Assembly (NCBI RefSeq): GCF_040712315.1
Contig: NC_134024.1
Span: 5,727,158 to 5,791,157, forward strand
Source: Castanea sativa
Lineage: Eukaryota > Streptophyta > Magnoliopsida > Fagales > Fagaceae
DNA length: 64,000 bases
Reading direction: 5' to 3'
A program made the position numbers and the translations under genes. Below the pieces are notes generated by a model. It was not told the origin of the DNA. It searched no databases and worked only from the letters and a program-made list of their open reading frames with translations. How positions within the stretch are numbered: position 1 is the first letter of the stretch; each line of letters begins with the position of its first letter. Below are positions 55,561 to 64,000 of the stretch, one piece after another.

Positions 55561-55755
55561 AAATTATAGGAAAATTGGCAATAAAAAAGAAATATATATA
55601 GATGTTAAAACCGACAAAAATGAATATGTAATGTTGATAATCTATTAATATATTTTGTAAAAAAAAAAGGAATAAATAATAAATAATAATTATGTGGCGA
55701 ATGATGTGGCGCAACAGGAGTTCAGCAGCAATAAATGCCACGCTTCAGCTTTTAG

Positions 55756-55757
<2 letters not shown>

Positions 55758-55806
<49 letters not shown>
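55758..55806. repeat. (AT)n microsatellite at the Helitron/copia border
   Basis: About 24 AT units. It blurs the exact right border of the Helitron-like segment. Confidence 0.95.
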
Positions 55807-55808
<2 letters not shown>

Positions 55809-56760
55809 GAATTTGTCTCATTATTTACAACTTTTTTTCCAAAATACATCGTTAAATGATGCTAAACTTCTTTTTGATTTGGAGGGTTTTCCCTAATATG
55901 GAAACATTATAATATGATCTAGAATCTCTCTACTTTAGTTCTTTTACTTCTTATAGGTTCTAATTCAAATTTTTCTTGCGTTTGTAAAGGAAAAATAGAA
56001 GATTGACATTGTGATAAAAAAAATTTCTTGAACATCTTTACCCCCATTAATTTTCAATTTAAATGGTATTTTTTCATCATGAAAAATCACATCACTTGAT
56101 TCCAAAATTATATTTTTTTTAATGTAAAATCTGTAAACCTTATATAAGCAAGAAAACCGCACACTATTAAATTTCTTAAATTTAACTTTTGTTCATTCCA
56201 TAACTCAAAAGGTGTGAAGCTAGTTTTCTTACATAGAACCTTATTTAAAACTTGACAAGCAGTTAATATTGTTTATACCAAAAGGTTTACGAGATGCCTA
56301 ATTCTAGTAATATAACATATGTTAGCTCAATTAGAGCTATTTTTTCTCTTATGCACTCCATTAGAAGTATGTGAGTATGGTTGAGTAGCTTTATCGATAA
56401 TTCCTAAGATTTAACAAATGAGTTAAATCTAATAAATTCATACTCTTGGCATCTATCAGTTCTATATCTTTTAATTTATCTATTGAATTGATTTTCAATT
56501 TCTTTAAGAAATTCTTAGAACTTTTTCAAAACCATCACACTTTTATTTTTCAACAAATAAGCAGTTGTTTACCTTAAAAAAAATCAAAACTCAAAGTGAT
56601 AAAGTGTCTATTTGCTCCAGAAGTTAAAATTTCTTAGAATTCACATAAATAAATGTGAATTAATTCAAGATTTCTTTCAACATTTTAAAAATTAATTCAG
56701 GATTTCTTTCTGATACTATACAAGTCCAAAACTTTTAGCAAGCGTTTGCGCGTTGAACCT
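55803..56760 (-). pseudogene. Old copia pol remnant, second copy
   Basis: Colinear with 40220-40926 plus 43274-43640, without the solo LTR. - strand readings include IILESSDVIFHDEKIPFKLK (copia I-x-SRDV-x-FHE segment), GIIDKATQ-like and NGVHKRE-like text near 56350, and the integrase core near 56450-56560. Stops throughout. It marks the second copy of the block that followed NAC copy B. Confidence 0.65.
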
Positions 56761-58372
56761 TGCTAGTTGGTGTGTTGTAATATGTATATGGTGTATTTAG
56801 CCAAAATTTTTAAAAAATAATAATGAAACTAGAATAAGTTTTAGGCTAAATTGAAAACTACATCCCTAAAATTTAGGAGTATTTGAATTTTACATCTAGA
56901 AATTTCAGAATTTGAATCCCCCCCCCTCTGAAAATAGGGATGTTTGGATTTAACACCCTGAAGTTTTATAATTTGGACTTTATACCTAAAAGTTTCAGAA
57001 TTAAGATTTTATCCCATAAAATTCTATTTTGTTTGCATAAGCAGCCCTTCCATCCATATTTTCCGTTAAGTGCCACAAAACTTGCTACACAAGATTAGTT
57101 CATGTAATAATATGATGCCACATCATTTTTATTAAGTCATGCCATTTTTAATTATTTAAATCTTTTAGGTTACAAAAATGATGTGAAAAATCCAAACACC
57201 CAAAAACTTTAGGGAGAAAAATCCAAATTATGAAATTCCAGAGTGTAAAATCCAAACTCTCCCAAAACTTTAAGGGGTAAATTCAAGTTCTGAAACTTTA
57301 AGATGTAAAATCTAAATACCCCGAAATTTCAAGGAAAAAGATTCAGATTCTAAAATTTAAGGGTGTAAAATCCAAATACCCAAAATTTAAGGGTGAAGTT
57401 TGCAATTTAGCCTAAGTTTTATTATATAAACCTTATAGATTGAGATATATTTTATCATCTTCTCATAAAAATACAAAATAGATATCTTCTATCACAAAAA
57501 AAAAAAAACTTTAAGAAAATCTAACATAAAAAATAATTTAAATATTTATTTATTATATTGATTAAGTGATACCAATTATATTTTTGTGATCTTATCAGTT
57601 GGTAAAGTTTTATAATTAAATTTGTTTTTAGTAGTTTTAGTATTTTAAAAAAATGCAAACACATATGGTGTTGATGAGTTGTTATTACTCCTAAAGTTAA
57701 CACTTTTTTTTTTGGATACAAGATATAAATTTTACTCTAGCCTAATGTATGTATATAAGTGTATAAAACCCTCTCTTAAAAACATGAACCTTGACTCTTG
57801 CCCCATGCACACTCAAAATTTAATAAAACCTCTATGTATATTTGGGCTTTGGGTTCAAGAAAATAGAATTTGGCACCCCCTCCCTCCAAAATCTTGGCCC
57901 TTAACCAAATTCTAGCACGAATAGCATCACAAATCAAACTAAAAAAAACCATGTATAAGCCCAAACAATCACAAATCATCATCCCACAAAATTTAATAAA
58001 AACTTTACTGAAATTAATCAAAAAAGTTGATACCCACAGATCCACAGATCAGCCCATTTTATCTTTTGAGATATTGGCCAAAAAAAAAAAAAATCTATGA
58101 CTTTGTGTTTTGGAGACATAGAGTACTTAGAATAAGCTATAAAAGTAGTTAAGTTATGTAATAGAGACTTAGAGTGATAGAGTGAGTGAGTGTAGACCAC
58201 GTGCTTGAATGATTTATAGTGTATTCTAACTATTTTTTAGATAGGGATAAAGACATAATAAAATAAAAATGTATCACAAATTTAACCGAATAAAAATTTT
58301 CACACTCGCCTACATTGCTAACTCATAATGGTATAAATTAATTAATTGAAAACTAATAAATCTATAAATTAA
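56761..58372. other. Spacer with degenerate TAAAATCCAAA minisatellite
   Basis: Between about 56860 and 57420 a degenerate unit of 40-60 bp (for example GGGTGTAAAATCCAAATACCC) is repeated with reverse phase shifts; the homologous place at 43880-43985 has only about two units. At 57697-57805 there is an insertion of about 105 bp (TTTTTTTTTGGATACAAGAT ... CTTGCCCCA) absent from 44275-44300. No gene. Confidence 0.55.
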
Positions 58373-58530
58373 AAGGTAATTATTGAGTATTCCCGGAGTG
58401 CCATAAATATGTACTCCCTCTTCTCACATAATTGTGGGTCTTACTAATTAAATTTATTGCGGGACCCATAATTCATATGAGTATTCCGGAGTACGCATTT
58501 ATGGTATTTCCGAAGTATTCAATAATTTTC
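58373..58530. mobile_element. 158-bp MULE-like MITE with 9-bp duplication and empty site
   Basis: Left end AAGGTAATTATTGAGTATTC, right end (reverse complement) GAAAATTATTGAATACTTCG; inner arms GGAGTGCCATAAATATGTAC and GGAATACTCATATG-type words also pair. Flanked by exact ATAAATTAA duplications (58364-58372, 58531-58539). The duplicate block at about 44898-44912 reads CTATAAATTAAGAAG without insertion. Non-coding, almost fully palindromic. Confidence 0.8.
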
Positions 58531-58539
58531 ATAAATTAA

Positions 58540-59064
58540 GAAGAATGGAATTTATAATTAATGCATCATGCTTATCGCTTATATTTTTGTATTTTTCTTT
58601 ACTTAGTGACAACAATTAGTACTTTTGTGAAAAAATAAATGTAATTCTTATTTAGTTTGTGTCATTATCTTTGTTGGGAGATGAATGCATTGTAATGTAT
58701 TAAGAAATAATGATTCTATTCTGTGTTTGTGTTCATAATTTGTTAGTACTAAATGGATACTTATTTGGGGTTTTATGAATTTTTTTTCTTATACCTTGAC
58801 TCCCTAACTTGAAATCCTAGTTTCGTGTCCTGTGCGTATAGAAAACCAAAAATGTCTACCACATGAATTGTTCTTGTATAGTGATGGTAAAAAACAATTG
58901 ATAGATAAAGAATCTAGAATCTCATGAAAAAATCAAGTCCAAAATTATAAATTTCACTTGGTTACTTTATCAACTTTTTTAAACAAGTTATATTACCTTG
59001 TTAGACAAGTTATAGATGGGAATAGCTTTACTGATGAGTGATTGAGTAGTATCAACCTTGTTAG
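58540..59064 (+). other. Spacer and 5' relic of a fourth NAC block
   Basis: 58540-58990 matches 44910-45365. Then GATGGGAATAGCTTTACTGATGAGTGATTGAG (59007-59040) resembles the GGTGGGAATAACTTCACTGATAAGCGACGAG that precedes the TATA box of copies A and C. No TATAAA and no exon follows before the LINE/copia sequence, so a fourth NAC copy, if any, would lie beyond the window. Confidence 0.4.
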
Positions 59065-59181
59065 ACAAGCATCCGCATATCCCCTGGAAGATTTTGTTTC
59101 CACAAGCTTTGTGGTTGATTTGGCTTTAAAGGAACAAGTTTGTGTTCCAAACAGGTAGAACTGATCCTGGTACTTATTCCC
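59065..59181 (+). pseudogene. LINE zinc-binding/RNase H linker fragment
   Basis: One frame reads HPHIPWKILFPQALWLIWL, a stop, then RNKFVFQ, recalling the W-x-LWKxRN-x-FVF segment between zinc-binding and RNase H regions of plant LINEs. Interrupted at 59182 by the copia LTR. Confidence 0.45.
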
Positions 59182-59363
59182 TGTTAACGTACACTCATAT
59201 GTGGGCTTGGCCCATTTAGATCACTTACTTGTACTGCACACTGTACTACTTGTACTGCACTCATATTTACTTGTACAGCACTCATATGCCTCCTATATAA
59301 AGGCACTCATGTATATTATTTTACTTGAGAAAGACAATACTATTCAATTCAGTATTTCTAACA
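59182..59363 (+). repeat. 5' LTR of the copia element
   Basis: Starts TGTTAACGTACAC and ends TATTTCTAACA, with TGTTA/TAACA ends. TATATAAA at 59294-59301 is the probable promoter. Direct words TACTTGTAC-TGCACT repeat three times (59228-59285). Confidence 0.88.
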
Positions 59364-59375
59364 TGGTATCAGAGC
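59364..59375 (+). promoter_or_regulatory. Primer-binding site, initiator Met tRNA
   Basis: TGGTATCAGAGC immediately after the LTR, the well-known copia primer-binding site complementary to the 3' end of initiator methionine tRNA. Confidence 0.92.
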
Positions 59376-60022
59376 CACTGCTCTGACCTTTTCTTCGCAG
59401 TCTTGTCTTTATTGGTGTAACTCCATTCTTCATATTGCTTCCGCTGTCACAACAACTGCCACAGTCTTTCGCCGTTGAACCTTCAAGTCTTCCAGATATT
59501 GTCCTCAGGTTCCGGACCTGTAGCAGCCGCCGTTGGGGAGTTCGAACACTGCAAAGACCACTGCCTTTTCCGGCACCGCCGTTAATATTGCCCCGAAAAT
59601 TTTTCTGAAGGTACCACGAAGATCGTCTTGCTCCGATCTGCCTGTTCGTGAAAACCTTACAGTCATCAGAGTCTCCACACGCCGTCACACGCCGACCAAA
59701 GTTTCTGCACTGCAGGTCACGCGCCTCCACGCGTCGAACCGAGCTGCCAAGCGCTGCCACGCGCCGCCACGCGCCAGATTCATCCTGCTGACATCAGCCC
59801 TAGCCACGTCATCTGCCACGTCAGCTTGCCACGTCAGCCTGCCATGTCATCGCTGACATCACCTTCCAGCGCGCTGCTGACGTCACCTCTGACCGTTGAC
59901 CGTTGACCGTTGACTTTTGACTTTTTTTTTCTGGAGTTGACTTTTTCAGGCCAGGTTCTCCTTACTCAGTTTTTCGTGTAGATTTCATTTTTGCAGTCTC
60001 TTTTTGCATATTGTGTCTCTAA
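59376..60022 (+). promoter_or_regulatory. Copia leader with GC-rich and TTGAC repeats
   Basis: Untranslated leader of about 650 bp. It holds CACGCGCC and GCCACGTCA-type repeats (59740-59850) and a tight cluster of five TTGAC words at 59896, 59903, 59910, 59917 and 59937, the first three in a perfect GACCGTT repeat. TTGAC[C/T] is the W-box core bound by WRKY factors. Confidence 0.6.
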
Positions 60023-60980
60023 ATGGATAAAAGGATGTTTTTCTTCCTCGCCCCATCAATACTGTATTGGAGGGGACTAGGAATTACTTATCTTGGTCTC
60101 AAGCTATGCGCAGTTTCCTTAAGGGTCGCATGCTCTGGCATTATTGCACTGGTGCAATCACTATTCCTGTGAAGGGGGCAAGTGAAGAAGATGCTGCTTT
60201 TCTCAATCGCATGATTGAATGGGATAGTCACAATCACATGATCCTCACATGGATTCGAAATACTTCCATTCCCTCCATCTCCAATTCTTCGGCGCTTTGA
60301 TGATGCGAAATCGCATGGGATATGTTGGCCAAAAGATACTTTACCACTCACGGATCCATGAAATATCGGTTAGTGGTTGAATTGCATTAACTCGGTGCAA
60401 GAACCGGGCGCTCCATCAATGACTACTATGATCGGCTTCGCTTCATTTGGGACCAAATTGACCTTTCGATCCAACTTCGGCATGCTCAAAAGATGCCCAA
60501 CAATACGCTTATTAGAGATGAATTTCGTCTCTATGAGTTCACGATGTCACTCCACAAGGACTATGAGCCCATTCGAGGTCGGCTTACGAACCGTTGTCCT
60601 CCTCCCTCTTCTTGATACCGCCTGTGAATGAGTTAGTCAGAGAAGAAGCTCGCCTTGCAACTCTTCGAGCCCAGGATAAGTTTAATGTTCTGGCCCTTAC
60701 TCCTTCCATAGAGCAACCTCAGCACTCAGGTGATTCTTCTGGCTCCAGCAATCGTCGCAAACAGACCAATAAAAAGTTATGCAACTATTGCAAGTGCCCT
60801 GGCCACACTATTGAGACTTGTTATCGTCGCAACAAATCTACTGCTGCAGTTGCTAACACTGAGTCTACTCCGCCAATGCCTCCCATTTCAGCTGAGTCCC
60901 AGTCTTCTGGATCCACTATCAACCTCTCACCCACTGACCTACAGGAGATCATAGCTCGAAATTGTTCGTATGGCTGGTAA
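60023..60980 (+). pseudogene. Copia Gag
   Basis: ATG at 60023, a frameshift before LEGTRNYLSWSQAMRSFLKG and RMLWHYCTGAI (UBN2/Gag domain), then MILTWIRNTSIPSI, a frame break near 60290, and a zinc knuckle CNYCKCPGHTIETC (60781-60835). At least three breaks relative to a continuous Gag. Normally forms the particle and binds RNA. Confidence 0.8.
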
Positions 60981-61265
60981 TGCATCTCTTTCCACTGCTC
61001 TCTCAGTTTTACCCGGTAAGTCTCAAACTTGGCTTTTTGATTCTGCCTGTTGCAATCACATGACACCTCACTCGTCCTTATTCTCCAAACTTGACCCTGC
61101 TCCATATCCCCTCAATATTCACATAACTGATGGTTCCACCATGCATGGGAATAGTCTTGGTTTTGTTTCAACCTCCGGCTCTGCATTCTCGGGGTCTACC
61201 ATGTTCTTTGACCTATCTTATAATTTGTGTTACGTGGGACAATTAGGCCGAACTAGGTTATCGCC
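60970..61265 (+). pseudogene. Copia aspartic protease
   Basis: WLFDSACCNHMTPHSSLFSK is the protease motif (family form DSGASxHMT; the DSAC variant is known to me from related plant elements). It continues through ITDGSTMHGNSLGFV to YNLCYVGQL, where a frameshift near 61243 separates it from the next ORF. Would cut the Gag-Pol polyprotein. Confidence 0.8.
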
Positions 61266-61291
61266 TTATTTTTGACTATTCTGGGTGTATT

Positions 61292-62977
61292 GTGCAGGAT
61301 CCGAGGACGGGGCAAGAGCTTGGGACCGGCCCTAGAGTTGGGCGTATGTTTCCAGTGGATAATCTTCATCTTCCACCTGTTGCTCCGGTGTCTGTTGCTG
61401 CTGCTACTGCTGCTGCGGTGTCTTCCCTACCTTCTCTCTCACTTTGGCACTCTCGTCTTGGTCATGCACCCTCTTCTCGGGTACAACAGTTAGCTTCTAA
61501 GGATCTGTTAGGTTCTGTGTCCAAAGACAATTTTGATTGTACTTCATGCCAGTTAGGAAAACAGCCAGCTTTACCTTTTAATAATAGTGATTCTATTTCT
61601 AATAGTATTTTTGAGTTAATTCATTCTGATGTTTGGGGACCTTCTCCTGTTGCTAGTATTGGTGGATCTCGATATTTTGTTGTTTTCATCGATGATTATT
61701 CTCGTTACAGTTGGATATTTCCTATGAAATCTCGTTTTGAAATTTTGCCAATATACAGCAACTTTGCAAAAATGGTTGAAACTCAATTCTCCAAAAGAAT
61801 CAAAATATTTCATTCTGATAATGCTCTTGAATACACTCAATATGCTTTTCAAGCTCTGTTACACTCCTATGGCACTATACATCATCTAACTTGTCCAGGT
61901 ACCTCTCAGCAAAATGGTCGAGCTGAATGTAAATTTCGTCATATTCTTGACACTGTTCGTACTCTTCTTCTTTCTGCCAAGGTTCCTCCTCTATTCTGGG
62001 GTGAAGCTGCTCTTCATGCTGTTCACACCATTAACCGCATTCCAAGCACTGTCATCCATAATCAAACTCCGTATGAGCGCCTCTTTGGGTCACCCCCTGA
62101 CTATCATCACCTTCGCTCTTTTGGATCTGCTTGTTTCGTTCTTCTTCAGTCTCATGAGCACAACAAACTTGAGCCTCGATCTAGACTTTGCTGTTTCCTT
62201 GGTTATGGCGAAACACAAAAAGGGTATCGCTGTTATGATCCTGTCTCTCATCGCCTTCGTGTTTCTCGTAATGTTGTCTTCTGGGAACACCGCTTGTTTG
62301 TTGAACTCTCTCATTTTTGTTCTTCCCTCACTACCTCATCTGTACTTGAAGTTTTTCCAGAGGAGTCTCATGTTCCTTCTCCAACTCCAATTGATCCTCC
62401 TTTAAACTTTTCTATACAAACACCCGATCCTTTTAATGTCTCTTCTGGCCAGGTCAAAGATGAGCAGATTGATGACGAGCTATCCCAACTCGAGCCTGGG
62501 TCCCCCGCTCTTGCTCCGCCTGAAGATCCTCCACAAGACCTTCCACCTCCACAAGACATTTCACATCGTCACTCAACCCGAGTAAGATCCATTCCTACAC
62601 ATTTACTTGATTACCATTGTTACACTGCACTTGCTACACTCCACGAGCCTCAAACCTATCGTGAGGCCTCCACTGACCATTTATGGCAGGTTGCAATGAA
62701 AGAGGAAATTGATGCATTAACCAAAAACCATACTTGGGACTTAGTTCCTCTCCCTCCTGGACAGTCTGTGGTTGGTTGTAAGTGGATCTACAAGATTAAG
62801 ACTCACTCAGATGGGTCCATTGAGCGCTATAAGGCTCGCCTTGTTGCAAAAGGTTTTACACAGGAGTATGGGATTGATTATGAAGAGACCTTTGCACCAG
62901 TTGCTCGCATCTCATCTGTTCGTGCCCTCCCGTTCTGCGTCGCTAGAAAATGGGATCTTTTTCCAGATGGATGTTAA
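61292..62977 (+). CDS. Copia integrase and start of reverse transcriptase (561 codons open)
   Basis: Domains in order: GAG-pre-integrase zinc site (LWHSRLGHAPS ... FDCTSCQLGK), integrase core with LIHSDVWGPSPVAS (first Asp), KIFHSDNALEY (second Asp) and TSQQNGRAECKFRHI (Glu in NGRAE), then ALHAVHTINRIPS, FLGYGETQKGYRCYDP, a Pro-rich linker, and the reverse transcriptase N-terminus (WQVAMKEEIDALTKNHTWDL, VGCKWIYKIKTHSDGSIERY, QEYGIDYEETFAPVARISSV). A frameshift near 62925 ends the frame just before the catalytic region. Catalytic acids of the integrase are all present. Confidence 0.9.
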   Translation: MQDPRTGQELGTGPRVGRMFPVDNLHLPPVAPVSVAAATAAAVSSLPSLSLWHSRLGHAPSSRVQQLASKDLLGSVSKDNFDCTSCQLGKQPALPFNNSDSISNSIFELIHSDVWGPSPVASIGGSRYFVVFIDDYSRYSWIFPMKSRFEILPIYSNFAKMVETQFSKRIKIFHSDNALEYTQYAFQALLHSYGTIHHLTCPGTSQQNGRAECKFRHILDTVRTLLLSAKVPPLFWGEAALHAVHTINRIPSTVIHNQTPYERLFGSPPDYHHLRSFGSACFVLLQSHEHNKLEPRSRLCCFLGYGETQKGYRCYDPVSHRLRVSRNVVFWEHRLFVELSHFCSSLTTSSVLEVFPEESHVPSPTPIDPPLNFSIQTPDPFNVSSGQVKDEQIDDELSQLEPGSPALAPPEDPPQDLPPPQDISHRHSTRVRSIPTHLLDYHCYTALATLHEPQTYREASTDHLWQVAMKEEIDALTKNHTWDLVPLPPGQSVVGCKWIYKIKTHSDGSIERYKARLVAKGFTQEYGIDYEETFAPVARISSVRALPFCVARKWDLFPDGC

Positions 62978-63300
62978 AAATGCATTCCTTAATGGGGACT
63001 TGAGTGAAGAAGTTAACATGCAACCTCCTCCAGGTCTCTCCATTGACTCCAACAAGGTTTGCCGCCTTCGTCGAGCATTGTATGGTCTTAAACAAGCTCA
63101 TCGAGCCTGGTTTGCAAAATTTAGCTCTACTATTTTTCACTTGGGTTCTTGCCGGTCCTTATGATGCTTTGCCTTATTTCTTCGTAGTCGATAAAGGCAC
63201 CATTCTACTTCTCCTCTATGTGGATGATATGATCATAGCGGTGATGACCTTAGTGGCATACAAGAACTCAAGGATTTTCTTAGTCGGCGGTTTGAGATAA
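62925..63300 (+). pseudogene. Copia reverse transcriptase, catalytic part
   Basis: FFQMDVKNAFLNGDLSEEVN contains the first catalytic Asp; then RRALYGLKQAHRAWFAKFSS, a frame break near 63150, and LLLLYVDDMIIA with the YVDD pair at 63217-63228. Another break follows. The motifs are good but lie in three frames. Confidence 0.85.
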
Positions 63301-64000
63301 AAGATCTTGGACATCTTAGCTATTTCTTGGGGCTTGAAATCACTCGTTCCTCGAGATGGTCTTTATATTACTCAAGCCAAGTATGCTTCGATCTTTTGTC
63401 TCGTCTTGGACTCACTCGACAAAGAAAAGCTGGTGACACCCCAGTTGAGCTTAATGCGCATCTGACTCCCTCGGGGGGAAAACCTTTGTCTAATCCTTCT
63501 CTTTACAGACGATTAGTTGGCAGCCTAGTTTATCTCACAGTTACTCGTCCAGACATTTCTTATGCTGTTCATCAGGTCAGCCAGTATTTGTCTGCTCCAT
63601 GGTCGACTCACTATGCTGCTGTTCTGCGCATTCTTCGTTACCTGAAGGGCACTCTCTTCCATGGCCTTTTCTACTTAGCTCAATCTCCTCTTGTACTTCG
63701 TGCATTCTCTGATGCTGATTGGGTAGGAGATCCCACTGATCGTAGGTCCACCACTGGCTATTGTTTTCTACTTAGCTCTTCCTTGATTTCTTGACGAAGT
63801 AAGAAACAAACCTTTGTGGCCCGCTCCAGTACTGAAGCAGAATATCGTGCTCTTACTGATACCACATCTGAGCTTCTTTGGTTACGATGGCTTCTTACAG
63901 ACTTAGGTGTGTCTACATCCTCTGCTACACCTCTTTATTGTGATAATCAGAGTGCCATTCACATTGCTCATAATGATGTCTTCTATGAACGGACTAAACA
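63300..64000 (+). pseudogene. Copia reverse transcriptase end and RNase H, truncated
   Basis: GHLSYFLGLEITRSSRW, then RRLVGSLVYLTVTRPDISYA and YLKGTLFHGLFY. The RNase H part reads FSDADWVGDPTDRRSTTGYC, a TGA at 63793 in place of the usual Trp, then TFVARSSTEAEYRALTD and YCDNQSAIHIAHND up to the window end. Active-site acids D, E and D are visible. Confidence 0.85.

Larger units (their letters stand above)
53182..55802 (-). mobile_element. Putative Helitron, - strand, 3' end at 53182
   Basis: Reverse complement of 53182-53215 reads TTCACGCGCAACGCGTGGG then TATGCGACTAG followed by T: a short hairpin (ACGCG-CAA-CGCGT), about ten bases, then CTAG|T, as expected for a Helitron 3' terminus inserted at AT. 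The other end is placed at about 55802, where copia-remnant homology resumes (TAATGAATTTGT), next to TACTAAAAGCTGAAGCGTGG on the - strand. No Rep/helicase found, so non-autonomous. The inside is mostly simple and repeated AT-rich DNA. Confidence 0.5.
59182..64000 (+). mobile_element. Ty1/copia retrotransposon, cut by the window end
   Basis: 182-bp LTR, Met-type primer-binding site, leader, gag with zinc knuckle, protease, integrase, reverse transcriptase and RNase H in copia order on the + strand. The 3' LTR lies beyond 64000. At least four frameshifts and one stop (63793) break the polyprotein, so this copy is not autonomous. It sits in a LINE remnant. Confidence 0.92.

Noticed and set aside
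61616..61852. - strand frame inside the copia ORF
   Set aside because: Shadow of the integrase coding strand.

Overview
This is a nuclear window from a woody dicot, very repeat-rich and probably from the oak/chestnut family (Fagaceae). The family guess is an inference: the antisense coiled-coil proteins of the Tat-type retrotransposons and the copia polyprotein resemble ones I remember from oak-family genomes. No RNA gene, CRISPR array or bacterial feature was seen. Genes have plant introns (GT..AG), TATA boxes and long AT-rich spacers.

The host genes are three related copies of one NAC-domain transcription factor, all on the + strand: copy A (2544-7100), copy B (24278-26134) and copy C (45832-49947). 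Each sits in a larger duplicated block with conserved upstream and 3' flanks. A has 7 exons and a stop codon at the last codon of exon 6. B has no DNA-binding exons but keeps five open, splice-ready C-terminal exons. C has 9 exons because an 867-bp two-exon module was duplicated in tandem. The 5' end of a possible fourth copy lies at about 58850-59060. Downstream of B and C the blocks share the same old copia remnant, so the NAC gene and its flank were duplicated together.

Region by region: 1-2160 and 10345-11520 are paralogous LINE RNase H debris carrying small DNA transposons. 2165-8660 is NAC block A. 8661-10336 is an inverted fragment of a TGTAACACCC-type LTR. 11521 to about 19269 is a decayed Tat-lineage Ty3/gypsy element on the - strand, with a 97-bp tandem array and an antisense + strand ORF. 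19270-23480 is AT-rich, with a MULE-like MITE and a Pack-MULE-like element carrying a host-gene fragment. 23700-27870 is NAC block B. 28180-28662 and 40094-43480 are one old copia element split by a complete Tat-like gypsy element (28663-40093, 739-bp LTRs, CTTTT target duplication) and again by a putative 2.35-kb solo LTR (40927-43273). 43480-45364 is spacer. 45365-51480 is NAC block C. 51500-55802 is Helitron-like sequence with quinone-oxidoreductase exon fragments. 55803-58990 is the second copy of the copia remnant and spacer. 59182 to the window end is a copia element cut by the window edge.

Because several blocks are duplicated, many insertions can be checked against their empty sites inside the same window. 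The layout is therefore a partly readable record of which insertion came before or after which duplication. The strongest points for follow-up are the modular, phase-0 exon array of the NAC C-terminus, the NAC-less open copy B, the matched architecture of the two Tat elements (dimeric palindromic arrays plus antisense ORFs), and repeated Gln-to-stop changes at the same integrase positions.
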